A DNA stretch of 64,000 bases, taken from positions 1 through 64,000 of the forward strand of contig DIXU01000004.1 in assembly GCA_002436105.1 (NCBI GenBank). The letters run 5' to 3'. Positions 8,463-16,895 of this stretch are shown piece by piece; positions within the stretch are counted from its first letter, which is position 1; every line of letters starts with the position of its first letter. Below the pieces are notes generated by a model. It was not told the origin of the DNA. It worked only from the letters and a program-made list of their open reading frames with translations, and made no database searches. Source of the DNA: Candidatus Aminicenantes bacterium UBA6072. Its GTDB lineage: Bacteria; Acidobacteriota; Aminicenantia; UBA2199. A program made the position numbers and the translations under genes.

Positions 8463-9349
8463 AACTCACAGCGCTCGACCGCTGCCCCTCTTGCCGGAGC
8501 GAGCGCATCCGCCTGTTCAAGAAGGGGACGGTGGAGCCGCAGGCGGTCAGCGCCGGCGACTTCAAGATCACCGACAGCCACTACGGCTCGCGCTGGACCT
8601 TCTTCGCCTGCCGCGGGTGCGGGCTGGTATTCGCCAACCCGGTCCCGGATCCCGAAGCCATCGCCCGTTTCTACGCCGCCCTGGAGGACGAGGAGTACAG
8701 CCAGGAAGGCGAGGGGCGCGGCCGCAACTTCAACGTCATCCTGAAGCGGCTCGGCCGCCTTGTCCCGGCAGGAAGCGCGCTTCTCGACGTGGGGGCGGCC
8801 AGCGGCATTTTCCTTAACCTGGCCCGCGCCGCCGGCTATCGCGTGCAGGGCATCGAGCCGTCTTCGGCGCTGGCGGATGACGCCGAGCGGCTGTTCGGCC
8901 TGAAGCTGTTCCGCGGCAGCGCCGAGCAGTTCCCGGGCGGTGAGGAGTTCCAGGCCGTGACGCTTCTCGACGTGCTGGAGCACGTGACCGATCCCAACGC
9001 CCTGCTGGCGACGCTTTCGCCGCTCCTGGCGCCCGGCGGGGTGCTGGTCGTTTCCACCCCGGACATCGGCAGCCTGGCTGCCCGCCTCATGGGCGGCCGT
9101 TGGTGGCACTACCGCGTGGCCCACATCAATTTCTTCGACCGCCGCGCCCTGGAGCGCCTGCTGGACGCCCATGGCTTCGACATCGTCCTGCGCAGGCGCT
9201 TCGCCTGGAATTTCTCGGCCTATTACCTGGTCACGAGGCTGCTGCCGATCCTCAAGGGCCCGGCTTTACAACGCCCCCTGAAAAAGCTACACTTGAAGCT
9301 GCAATTGTTCGATTCTTGGGAGGTCTATGCCCGGAAAAGGGAAAAGTAG
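8459..9349 (+). CDS. Class I SAM-dependent methyltransferase with zinc-ribbon N-terminus
   Basis: This 296-aa protein begins with a four-cysteine zinc-ribbon-like segment (CPSCRSERIR and FACRGCGLVF). A UbiG/Ubie-type methyltransferase domain follows, with SAM motif LLDVGAASGIFL near residue 105 and LLDVLEHVTDP. Proteins with this layout often sit in surface-sugar or secondary-metabolite loci; the acceptor here is unknown. The ATG overlaps the peptidase stop codon, and the 3' end overlaps the prenyltransferase by 23 bases, so the genes are probably co-translated. Confidence 0.88.
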   Translation: MKLTALDRCPSCRSERIRLFKKGTVEPQAVSAGDFKITDSHYGSRWTFFACRGCGLVFANPVPDPEAIARFYAALEDEEYSQEGEGRGRNFNVILKRLGRLVPAGSALLDVGAASGIFLNLARAAGYRVQGIEPSSALADDAERLFGLKLFRGSAEQFPGGEEFQAVTLLDVLEHVTDPNALLATLSPLLAPGGVLVVSTPDIGSLAARLMGGRWWHYRVAHINFFDRRALERLLDAHGFDIVLRRRFAWNFSAYYLVTRLLPILKGPALQRPLKKLHLKLQLFDSWEVYARKREK

Positions 9350-10238
9350 CCTGTACCTGGCCTCGCTGCGGCTGGAGCGCTGGCCGCGCAGCAGCGCCAT
9401 CGTCGTCGGCACGGCGGCGGTGTTCCTGGTCGAGCCCTCCCGCTTCCCGGCGCAGCTGACCCTTGAGCTGGGGCTGAAGCTGCTGCTGGCGTTCATCCTG
9501 ACCTGGATGGTCTCCACCGCCAATTACATCGTCAACGAGATCACCGACGCCCCGTTCGATGCCCACCACCCCCAGAAGCGGAACCGCCCGCTGGTGGCAA
9601 AGGAGATCAGCGTCCCGGTCCTGCTCGGCGTCTGGGCGCTGCTGAGCGCCTCGGCGCTGGGCATCGCCTTCCATGCTTATTCTCCGGCCTTTGTCTGGAG
9701 CCTGGGGGCGCTGCTGCTGGCCGGCATCGTCTACAACGTGCCGCCGCTGCGCGCCAAGGATGTCCCGTACCTCGATTCCACCCTCGAGTCGGCCAACAAT
9801 CCCATCCGCTTCCTGATCGGCTGGTACGTGCTGGCCACCGCCGCGCCGCCGCTCAGCCTGCTGGCCGCCTGGTGGGCCTTCGGCAACTTCCTGATGATCG
9901 GCAAGCGGGTGGCCGAAAAGAAGTTCCTCGCCCCCGAGGACGCCCGCAACTACCGGCTGTCGCTCGGCCGCACCAGCAGCGCGGGGCTGATCGCCTTCAT
10001 GACCGCCAACGGCCTGGTTTTCCTGGCCATGTTCATCGTGTTCGCCGTGCGCTCCGGCCTGGGCACGTTCCTCTACGCGCTGCCATTCATCGTGTTCTAC
10101 CTGGTCATTTTCATGTTCAAGTCCATCCAGGACCGCGATGCGGCCGAAGAACCGGAAAAGCAACTGAAAAACCCTTATTTTGCGCTGTACACCCTTTTTT
10201 TGCTGGTCATCTTCGCGATCGCGTTCCTGCTGAGGTGA
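9327..10238 (+). CDS. UbiA family prenyltransferase
   Basis: The 303-aa membrane protein has about eight hydrophobic helices. The first UbiA aspartate-rich region reads NYIVNEITDAPFDAHHP (near residues 60-78), equivalent to NDxxDxxxD, followed by KRNRPL. The second is near DVPYLDSTLES. This pattern fits the group that includes decaprenyl-phosphate phosphoribosyltransferase, which transfers phosphoribose to a polyprenyl phosphate, more closely than quinone-forming members. Substrates are inferred only. It is translationally coupled to the methyltransferase before it. Confidence 0.87.
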   Translation: MPGKGKSSLYLASLRLERWPRSSAIVVGTAAVFLVEPSRFPAQLTLELGLKLLLAFILTWMVSTANYIVNEITDAPFDAHHPQKRNRPLVAKEISVPVLLGVWALLSASALGIAFHAYSPAFVWSLGALLLAGIVYNVPPLRAKDVPYLDSTLESANNPIRFLIGWYVLATAAPPLSLLAAWWAFGNFLMIGKRVAEKKFLAPEDARNYRLSLGRTSSAGLIAFMTANGLVFLAMFIVFAVRSGLGTFLYALPFIVFYLVIFMFKSIQDRDAAEEPEKQLKNPYFALYTLFLLVIFAIAFLLR

Positions 10239-10242
10239 AGTG

Positions 10243-10890
10243 ATGGAGATCGACATCATCCTGAAAATCCTGCTGGCGGCCATGCTGGGCGGCATCATCG
10301 GGCTGGAGCGCGAGCTGGCGCACAAGGAGGCCGGGCTGCGCACCAATATCCTGATCGCCATCGGCAGCGCCCTGATCACCGTTCTTTCCGCCAAGATCGC
10401 CGCCCAGGCCCAGGTGGCCGATCCGGCGCGGCTGACGGCGCAGATCGTCAGCGGCATCGGCTTCCTGGGCGCCGGCGCCATCATCCAGGCGCGTTTCGCG
10501 GTCCACGGCCTGACCACCGCCGCCACCATCTGGACGGTGGCGGCCATCGGCATCGCCGTCGGCAGCGGCTTCTACCTCCTGGCCTTTTTGGTCACCCTGC
10601 TGGTGGTCATCGTACTGACCCTGTTCAGGTTCCTGCAGGCCTATTTCGAGAGGCACAAGCGGAATTACGTCTATCTGATATCCACCGAGGAGAAGGCATC
10701 GCTGCTGATCGAGATCCGCCAGGTCATGACCGAGCTGAGCATCCGCTATGCCAGCTCGCGACTGAGGCGGCACGGCAACGGCTACGAGCTCGAGATCATC
10801 TTCAACACCTCGGAGAACAAGAACCGCGAGTTCCTCGACAAGATCATGCTGCTCCAGGGAGTGAACGAGGTCCTCTCCGAGAACATATGA
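10243..10890 (+). CDS. MgtC/SapB family membrane protein
   Basis: The 215-aa protein has the MgtC signature at its start: MLGGIIGLEREL, then KEAGLRTNILIAIGSALIT and GIGFLGAGAII, with four predicted transmembrane helices. A soluble C-terminal domain of about 75 residues, ACT-like in length and pattern, follows. MgtC proteins are linked to magnesium limitation and ATP-synthase or membrane-potential control. I chose ATG 10243, spaced correctly from GAGGTGA, over the GTG three bases earlier. Its stop overlaps the rdgB start. Confidence 0.9.
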   Translation: MEIDIILKILLAAMLGGIIGLERELAHKEAGLRTNILIAIGSALITVLSAKIAAQAQVADPARLTAQIVSGIGFLGAGAIIQARFAVHGLTTAATIWTVAAIGIAVGSGFYLLAFLVTLLVVIVLTLFRFLQAYFERHKRNYVYLISTEEKASLLIEIRQVMTELSIRYASSRLRRHGNGYELEIIFNTSENKNREFLDKIMLLQGVNEVLSENI

Positions 10891-11486
10891 CCGCGCTGCT
10901 GCTGGCCACGCGCAACCGCGGCAAGAAGCGCGAGCTGGAGCAGTACCTTGCCGCCAGCGGCGCGGCCCTGCGCCTGCTTTCCCTGGCCGATGTCGCCGCT
11001 GGCGCGGACATCGAGGAGACGGGGGGGACATTCGCCGAGAATGCCCGCTTGAAGGCCGATCATTACAGCCGTGCCACCGGCCTGGACACCCTCGGCGATG
11101 ATTCGGGCCTCGAGGTTGCGGCCCTGGGCGGCCGCCCGGGAGTGCTTTCCGCGCGCTACGCCGGCCCGGGCGCGGGCGACGACGCCCGCATCGAGAAGCT
11201 GCTCGCGGAGATGAGGAACGTGACCGACCGCCGCGCCCGCTTTGTCTCCGCCGTGTGCATCTCGCGCGGAGGTTCCGCGCTCGCCCAGTTCATCGGCACG
11301 GTCGAGGGAGAGATCCTGGGCGGGAGAAGGGGAGCGGGCGGCTTCGGCTATGACCCGCTCTTCCTCTATCCGCCGCTTCGCAGGACGTTCGCGGAGTTGC
11401 CCATCGAGGAAAAGAACCGGATATCCCACCGCGCCCGCGCCCTGGATCAGGTGCGGGAGTTCATCCTGAGAGGAGGCTTGAAATAG
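10887..11486 (+). CDS. rdgB: RdgB/HAM1 non-canonical purine NTP pyrophosphatase
   Basis: The 199-aa protein hydrolyses ITP, dITP and XTP to monophosphates, keeping damaged purines out of nucleic acids. Family marks are LLATRNRGKKRELE at the start, the GDDSGLEVAALGGRPGV stretch with its catalytic aspartates, GFGYDPLF and a late SHRARAL. Length is typical. The ATG overlaps the mgtC stop by four bases. Adenine phosphoribosyltransferase follows, giving a small purine-handling pair. Confidence 0.95.
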   Translation: MTALLLATRNRGKKRELEQYLAASGAALRLLSLADVAAGADIEETGGTFAENARLKADHYSRATGLDTLGDDSGLEVAALGGRPGVLSARYAGPGAGDDARIEKLLAEMRNVTDRRARFVSAVCISRGGSALAQFIGTVEGEILGGRRGAGGFGYDPLFLYPPLRRTFAELPIEEKNRISHRARALDQVREFILRGGLK

Positions 11487-11580
11487 CAGATCCTCGCCGG
11501 ACCTGTCGGACGGGTCCGATGGCGCCAGGCGATTTTGAAAAATCGGGCGAAAGTATTATCATGATGCCCAAGGAGGCTCC

Positions 11581-12102
11581 ATGGACCTGGAAAAGTTCAT
11601 CCGCGACGTGCCTGATTTTCCCAAGCAGGGGATCCTGTTCAAGGACATCACCACGCTGCTGCAGGACGGCGACGCCTTCCGCCAGGCCGTGAACCGCATG
11701 CTGAAGAAGCATCTGGACGCCGATGCCAGGATCGACAAGGTCATGGGCATCGAGGCGCGCGGCTTCATCCTCGGCGGCGTCATGGCCTACAAGCTGGGCT
11801 GCGGCTTCGTGCCGGCGCGCAAGCCCGGCAAGCTGCCGTACCGCTCCGTACGCGAGGAATACACCCTGGAATACGGGACAAACTCCCTGGAGGCCCACGA
11901 GGATGCCATCCGTCCCGGCGAGCGGGTGCTGGTCGTCGATGACCTGCTGGCCACGGGCGGCACGGCGCTGGCCGCCGCCCGGCTGGTGGAGAAGCTGGGC
12001 GGCGAGGTGGCGGCGATCGAATTCATGGTCGAGCTCTCCTTCCTGAACGGGCGCGAAAAGCTCCCCGGCTACAAGGTCCACAGCCTGATCACCTGCGCAT
12101 GA
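11581..12102 (+). CDS. apt: Adenine phosphoribosyltransferase
   Basis: The 173-aa enzyme converts adenine and PRPP to AMP in purine salvage. It has the APT opening FIRDVPDFPKQGILFKDIT, the MGIEARGFILGG segment, and the PRPP-binding loop VLVVDDLLATGGT. AAGGAGG lies seven bases ahead of the ATG. A TATTAT (11554-11559) just upstream may be a weak promoter, although no good -35 box accompanies it. The 3' end overlaps the next gene. Confidence 0.96.
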   Translation: MDLEKFIRDVPDFPKQGILFKDITTLLQDGDAFRQAVNRMLKKHLDADARIDKVMGIEARGFILGGVMAYKLGCGFVPARKPGKLPYRSVREEYTLEYGTNSLEAHEDAIRPGERVLVVDDLLATGGTALAAARLVEKLGGEVAAIEFMVELSFLNGREKLPGYKVHSLITCA

Positions 12103-12509
12103 TGCTCAAGGCGCTGCTGCTCCTGCTGCAGGTCACCCAGCACTACCTGGTCATGCAGCCCGTGCAGGAGGCGATCGTCAACGGCCGCTTCGAGGCCCTG
12201 GCCCCGATCTGCCGAACGCGCGTCGTGCTCAACCTGGAGGAGCCTTTCGATCTCCGCGGCGCCATGAGCCGCGAGCAGTTCATCGGCGACCTGGCGGCCC
12301 GTTTCGCGGACCTGCGGGCGGAGACGATCGAATGGTCGTCGCTGCAGGTCGAGGGGAACATCGCCGTGCAGTCGCTGAACCTGATCCTGCGCAGGCGCTT
12401 CTCCGGATCACGCGTACCCTTCAAGCTGATCCTGTTCATGAGCAGCGACACGGCCCCCGGCGAAGAAAAAGAATGGCAGCTCTATTACCTGCGCGGCTTA
12501 AAAATATAG
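12099..12509 (+). CDS. Small exported protein, NTF2-like (DUF4783-type)
   Basis: The 136-aa protein has a short hydrophobic N-terminus (MMLKALLLLLQVTQHYL) that could be a signal peptide or anchor. The remainder resembles the cystatin/NTF2-like fold of DUF4783 proteins in length and pattern (QPVQEAIVNGRFEALAPICR near the start, a late WQLYYLRGLKI). No catalytic residues stand out. It starts inside the apt stop codon and overlaps the kinase start by 37 bases, so it is tied to the kinase by expression. It might serve that kinase in the periplasm; this is inference from position only. Confidence 0.75.
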   Translation: MMLKALLLLLQVTQHYLVMQPVQEAIVNGRFEALAPICRTRVVLNLEEPFDLRGAMSREQFIGDLAARFADLRAETIEWSSLQVEGNIAVQSLNLILRRRFSGSRVPFKLILFMSSDTAPGEEKEWQLYYLRGLKI

Positions 12510-15500
12510 CCCTTGCCGTCCTGGCCGGCCTCCTGGCCGTCGCCGCGCTGTGGACCGTCCTCGCCCCGCGGGGAAAAATGGCCCAGGCCGGCGTCCGCGC
12601 CCTGGTCGAGCGCGATGCCGCGCGCATGGATGCCGTCGTGGCCAGGTCCGTGCGCGGCTGCCTGGATCGTTCCGGGCGACTCGGCCGCTCCTTTGCCGCC
12701 GGCGGCCTCGATGCCGCCGAGCTGGAAAGGCGCGAGGCCCTGGTCGTCGAGCGGAACGGCCTGATCAGCGATTATGTCGGCGAGATCTTTTTTTTCAAGC
12801 CCTTGGCGCTGCGCGAGGGAGAATGGCGGCTGATCCAGAAGAACCAAAGCGTCTATTTCCTGCGCCGGGTCGCCGCCGACACCTTCTACCTGCGCTTTTT
12901 CATGGACATCCGCTCCGGCCCGCTTCAGAAAGAGGCATCGTACCCCTATCCGGTCTTCGACCTGAAGTTCGCCGACCGGCCCCTGCCCGGCGCCGGGGCC
13001 GGTTTTTCCTATGACCGGGCGCAGGACCGCTTCTATTTCACCCGGGCATTGCCCTCCAGCCAGAACCAGTTCCTGCTGTCCCTCGTGTTTTCCCGGGCCA
13101 CCCTGGCGCAGCCGGGACTGAGGACCCGCAAGGCGCTGGCCTATGCGCTGGCCTTTCTCTCCCTGCTGTCACTGTTCCTGTGGGCCGGTAACGGCGGCGG
13201 CTGGCGCCTGCTGCCGCGGCTATTCTGCCTGGCCGGCATGGCGTTCAGCGCCTGGTGGGCGATCGCCTGGCTGACCCGCCGCAGCATCTACATTCCGGGG
13301 CACGCTTCGGCGCTGCGCTCCGTCTTCCAGCCCCTGGTGCTGCTCATCTTCCTGCTGCTCGCCGCCCGCGGCTTTTTGGGGCGGGCGCGGCGCCAAAGCG
13401 GAATCGCGGCCCTGGTCCTGTTCAACGCCCTCTCCGTTCCCGCGTTCCACGCCGCCCGCGTCGTCCTGGATCACGTCGATTTTCCCTACGGGGAATTCGC
13501 CCTGAACCCCGAATATCTCGGGCTGCTGGCGCTGGTCGCCGGCCTGCTCGCCGTCCCGCTGCTGGCCGCGGCGCCTTTCCTGGAAGGCCTGCCTGTGCGG
13601 AGATCCTGGCCGCTCATGGCCGCGCAGGCGGCCCTGTTCCTCACCCTTTGGCGCCTGGCGGCCATTCCGTTCCTCGTCCCTTTCCTTTTGGCCCTGGCTT
13701 TCATCACCCTGCTGCTGCAGCCGCGGCCTCCCTGGGCGCGCGTCCTGCCGCCGCTGCTGCTGCTGGCACTGGCGGTCAGCGTCCTGCTGGGCGAGCATGC
13801 CCTGCGCGAGCGCCGGGCTTTCGTCAGCGAGAACCTGAAGCCGATCTTTTCCAGCCAGGACGATTACGCCAAGCTCGTGGCCCGTGAAATTGTCTATGAG
13901 TTGAACTCGCAAAGCGAGCCCCTGCACGCTCTCTTCGCCGCCGACCGGGACGACAGGCTGGGCGACTGCTGGAAGAACACGCTGGCGGCCAGCGAAAGCA
14001 TCGCCTCGGGCATCCACGTGGTGGCGGGCGACGGCGCCGTCCTGAGCTCTTTCTCGTACCAGATACCCTATATCCCGCTCGACAAGGAGGATATTTTCCC
14101 CTTCTGGCACGTGGAGAACGTGGATGCGGTCCTGTTCGGCAGGAACGTGAGGCTGGCCGTGGCCACGATCAGCGTCTTCCAGAAGGAGCGCTACCTCGGC
14201 TATGTCATGGTCCAGGTCCTGAACACCGCCGACCTCATCCTCAAGAGCCGCGAGCCGCAGTCCATCCTCACCGTGGACCGCAGGATCCGCGACGCCGGGC
14301 TCGGCTATATCAAGCTGGACGAGGAACGGCGCATCCTGGAGAACCCGGCCAACATCAACGTGGAGGACCTGGCGGCGCTGTCGAGCGCCGGCGACGCCTG
14401 GGTGCGTTTCCGCTCCATGGGCCAGGCCTTCAGCGGCCACGTCTTCCGCATCGGCGACGAGACGGCCGTCATCTTCTATCCCCGGGACACCTTCTTCCGG
14501 TCCTTCTCGGAATACATCAAGGTGCTGGGTTTCCTGCTGCTGCTGGCGGCGCTGCTGTGCCTGCGCCAACTGGCATCGTTCCCCTGGCGGCCCGTGCTGG
14601 GCTCGTTCTCGGTGAAGGTGTTCGCCATCCTGGTCCTGCTCTCCATGTTCACGGCGGCGGCCTTCTCCCTTTTTTCCCTCAACTTCAATTTCCGTTCCCT
14701 GGAGGCGCAGCGCGCCCTGGCGGCCCATTCCCGCGGCCGCGCCGCCCTGAACGTCATCAACAACCTTTTGGCCGACGGCGGCGAATTGACGCAGCGCCAC
14801 ATGTTCCTGCTGCAGAAGATCCTGGAGAACGACATCAGCGTCTACGAAAACGGGACGCTGCTCTTCACTTCGGACCACCGCAAGATCATCCGCTCGCAGC
14901 TGCCCATTTACCTGAACTCGGGCATCCGCGACATTTTCCGCCGGGGCGGCCGGCAGTTCGAGCTGCGGCAGAACGAGAACACGCTCGACCTGTTCTTCAA
15001 GACGGCGGGGGACTACGTGTTCGACATCGAGTTCCCCTTCGACAGCGCCGACCCGCTGCGGGCGCGGCGCACCAACATCGACTTCCTGGCGACCGTCTTC
15101 TTCGTGCTGATCGTCATCGGGCTGGGGGCGGCCCTGTTCTTCCGCAACCAGATCGTGGCCCCCATCCATCGCCTGAACCGGGGCATGGCCGAGGTGCAAA
15201 AAGGCAACCTGAGCCCGCTCGCCAACATCCCGGCCGAGAGCGAACTGCGCGAGCTGTACCAGGGATTCAATTCCATGCTGGAGGGGATCCAGGAGCAGAA
15301 GCAGAACGCCTCCGAGATCTCCAGGATGAAGACGCTGGTCCAGCTCGGCCGCCGCGTGGCCCACGAGGTGAAGAACCCGCTGACCCCGATCCGGCTGTCG
15401 GCCGAGCAGATCCAGCGCTCGCTGCAGGACGGCGGCGAGAAAGCCGGCGAGATCATCGCCCATGCCGTGCGCTACATCATCGAGGAGACCGAGCACCTGC

Positions 15501-16003
15501 GGCGGGTGGCTTTCGGCTTCCTGAACCTGTCGAAGCAGGACGAGCTGAAGCCCGAGCCCTTCCGCCTCGCCGACCTGGTCGAGGAGGCGGTCGGCCACCT
15601 GCGGCCGATCTACCCCCAGGTGCGTTTTTCCGTTTCCGGCGGCGCCGGCGGAGGCATCGACGTCGTCGCCGACCGCCAGAAGATCAAGCAGGCGGTCGAC
15701 AACGTGCTGACCAATTCACTGGAGGCGCTGGGCATGACCCCGGGCGAGATCGACGTCACCCTCGGCCAGGACGGGGACAGTGCCCTGATCCGCATTCGGG
15801 ACAACGGAGCGGGGATCTCCCCGCAGGACCTGGAGCGCATCGCCCGCGAGGAATTTTCCTCCAAGGAACTGGGGACCGGGCTGGGGCTGGTCATCGCCCG
15901 CCGCTTCCTGGAGCTGCACCGAGGCACGCTGGAGATCGACTCGCATCCGGGAAAGGGCACCACCGTCGTCATGAGGTTCGCCAAGCATGCGCCTGCGTCC
16001 TGA
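12473..16003 (+). CDS. Giant NtrY-like sensor histidine kinase
   Basis: The 1176-aa protein is much longer than typical NtrY (about 750 aa). After a first membrane helix (about 10-28) comes a 190-residue outside domain, then a block of many hydrophobic helices (about 225-445), a second outside domain (about 450-680), another helix, a third outside segment, a last helix (near 875) and a HAMP linker. The H-box is VAHEVKNPLTPIRLS with phospho-acceptor His964, the NtrY-type sequence. The ATPase domain shows DNVLTNSLEAL, IRDNGAGI and GTGLGL. No receiver domain is attached. The start ATG 12473 has GAAGAAAAAGA before it. A sigma-54 response regulator at 26.3-27.7 kb is a candidate partner. Confidence 0.88.
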   Translation: MAALLPARLKNIALAVLAGLLAVAALWTVLAPRGKMAQAGVRALVERDAARMDAVVARSVRGCLDRSGRLGRSFAAGGLDAAELERREALVVERNGLISDYVGEIFFFKPLALREGEWRLIQKNQSVYFLRRVAADTFYLRFFMDIRSGPLQKEASYPYPVFDLKFADRPLPGAGAGFSYDRAQDRFYFTRALPSSQNQFLLSLVFSRATLAQPGLRTRKALAYALAFLSLLSLFLWAGNGGGWRLLPRLFCLAGMAFSAWWAIAWLTRRSIYIPGHASALRSVFQPLVLLIFLLLAARGFLGRARRQSGIAALVLFNALSVPAFHAARVVLDHVDFPYGEFALNPEYLGLLALVAGLLAVPLLAAAPFLEGLPVRRSWPLMAAQAALFLTLWRLAAIPFLVPFLLALAFITLLLQPRPPWARVLPPLLLLALAVSVLLGEHALRERRAFVSENLKPIFSSQDDYAKLVAREIVYELNSQSEPLHALFAADRDDRLGDCWKNTLAASESIASGIHVVAGDGAVLSSFSYQIPYIPLDKEDIFPFWHVENVDAVLFGRNVRLAVATISVFQKERYLGYVMVQVLNTADLILKSREPQSILTVDRRIRDAGLGYIKLDEERRILENPANINVEDLAALSSAGDAWVRFRSMGQAFSGHVFRIGDETAVIFYPRDTFFRSFSEYIKVLGFLLLLAALLCLRQLASFPWRPVLGSFSVKVFAILVLLSMFTAAAFSLFSLNFNFRSLEAQRALAAHSRGRAALNVINNLLADGGELTQRHMFLLQKILENDISVYENGTLLFTSDHRKIIRSQLPIYLNSGIRDIFRRGGRQFELRQNENTLDLFFKTAGDYVFDIEFPFDSADPLRARRTNIDFLATVFFVLIVIGLGAALFFRNQIVAPIHRLNRGMAEVQKGNLSPLANIPAESELRELYQGFNSMLEGIQEQKQNASEISRMKTLVQLGRRVAHEVKNPLTPIRLSAEQIQRSLQDGGEKAGEIIAHAVRYIIEETEHLRRVAFGFLNLSKQDELKPEPFRLADLVEEAVGHLRPIYPQVRFSVSGGAGGGIDVVADRQKIKQAVDNVLTNSLEALGMTPGEIDVTLGQDGDSALIRIRDNGAGISPQDLERIAREEFSSKELGTGLGLVIARRFLELHRGTLEIDSHPGKGTTVVMRFAKHAPAS

Positions 16004-16895
16004 TCCCCTGGCGCCCGGCGACGCGATCGGCGTCTTCCTGCCGTCTTCACCCGCGCGCGAGCCCTTCCGCAGCCAGGGGATCCAGGCCCTGCGCGACCTG
16101 GGATTCCGCATCCGCGAAGTGAACGATCCGCTTTCCGGCGAGGATTTCCGCTCCCGCACGCCGCAGCGGGCCCTGGAAGACCTGCAGGCCTTCTTCAGCG
16201 ATCCGGACGTGAAGGGGCTTTGGGCCGGGCGCGGCGGCTACGGCTGCAACCATCTCCTGCCGCTGCTCGACCGCCTGGTCATCCCCGTGGCCAAGGTCGT
16301 CGTCGCCTCGTCCGATGCCAGTTACCTGCTCTGGCACCTGATGGATGTGCGCGACATGGTCGTCTTCTATGGTCCCATGGCCTATGGCGGCCTGGCCGCC
16401 GGCGAGTACGACCGCGAGCAGCTGCTGGCGGCCCTGACCGCCAACCGGGCGCCGCTGCATTTTCACGGGCAGGCCCTGTGCCCTGGACGCGCCCGCGGCC
16501 TGCTTTCCGGGGGATGCCTTTCCAATTTCGCCTCCCTGATCGGCACGGCCTACCTGCCGCGGGTCAAGGACCGCATCCTGCTGCTGGAGGATGTCAACGA
16601 GCGGCCCTACCGCCTCGACCGCCTGCTGTGGCAATGCGAGCAGGCCGGGGTATTCCGCCGCGTCCGCGCCCTGCTGCTCGGCGAGTTCCCGCATTGCTTC
16701 AAGGACGCGATGGAGAAGGATGCCTTCTACCGGCGCTGGCGGGAGCGCCTCTCCGGCCTGGGCGTCCCGGTGCTGTACGACCTGCCCTTCGGCCACGCGG
16801 CGTCGGCCCAGGTTCTGCCGCTCGGGGTCCGGGCCGAAGTTCAGGCCGGGGATGAAGGGGGCGCCCTGCGCTGCGAGATCGGGGTGAAATGGTGA
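15987..16895 (+). CDS. LD-carboxypeptidase (peptidase family S66)
   Basis: The 302-aa protein matches the LdcA/MccF family, which trims the terminal D-alanine from murein tetrapeptides during wall recycling. It opens with LAPGDAIGVFLPSSPAR, carries GLWAGRGGYGCNHLLPLLD, and has the nucleophile region VVASSDASYLLWHL. The later LEDVNERPYRLDRLLWQ and PFGHAASAQVLPLGV contain the expected Glu and His. It overlaps the kinase gene by 17 bases and mpl by 7 bases. Next to mpl it makes a murein-recycling pair. Confidence 0.92.
   Translation: MRLRPDPLAPGDAIGVFLPSSPAREPFRSQGIQALRDLGFRIREVNDPLSGEDFRSRTPQRALEDLQAFFSDPDVKGLWAGRGGYGCNHLLPLLDRLVIPVAKVVVASSDASYLLWHLMDVRDMVVFYGPMAYGGLAAGEYDREQLLAALTANRAPLHFHGQALCPGRARGLLSGGCLSNFASLIGTAYLPRVKDRILLLEDVNERPYRLDRLLWQCEQAGVFRRVRALLLGEFPHCFKDAMEKDAFYRRWRERLSGLGVPVLYDLPFGHAASAQVLPLGVRAEVQAGDEGGALRCEIGVKW

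Noticed and set aside
13220..15598. A 792-codon open frame opposite the histidine kinase
   Set aside because: The kinase frame has clear H-box and ATPase motifs; the opposite frame is Gln/Arg/Asp-rich shadow sequence.
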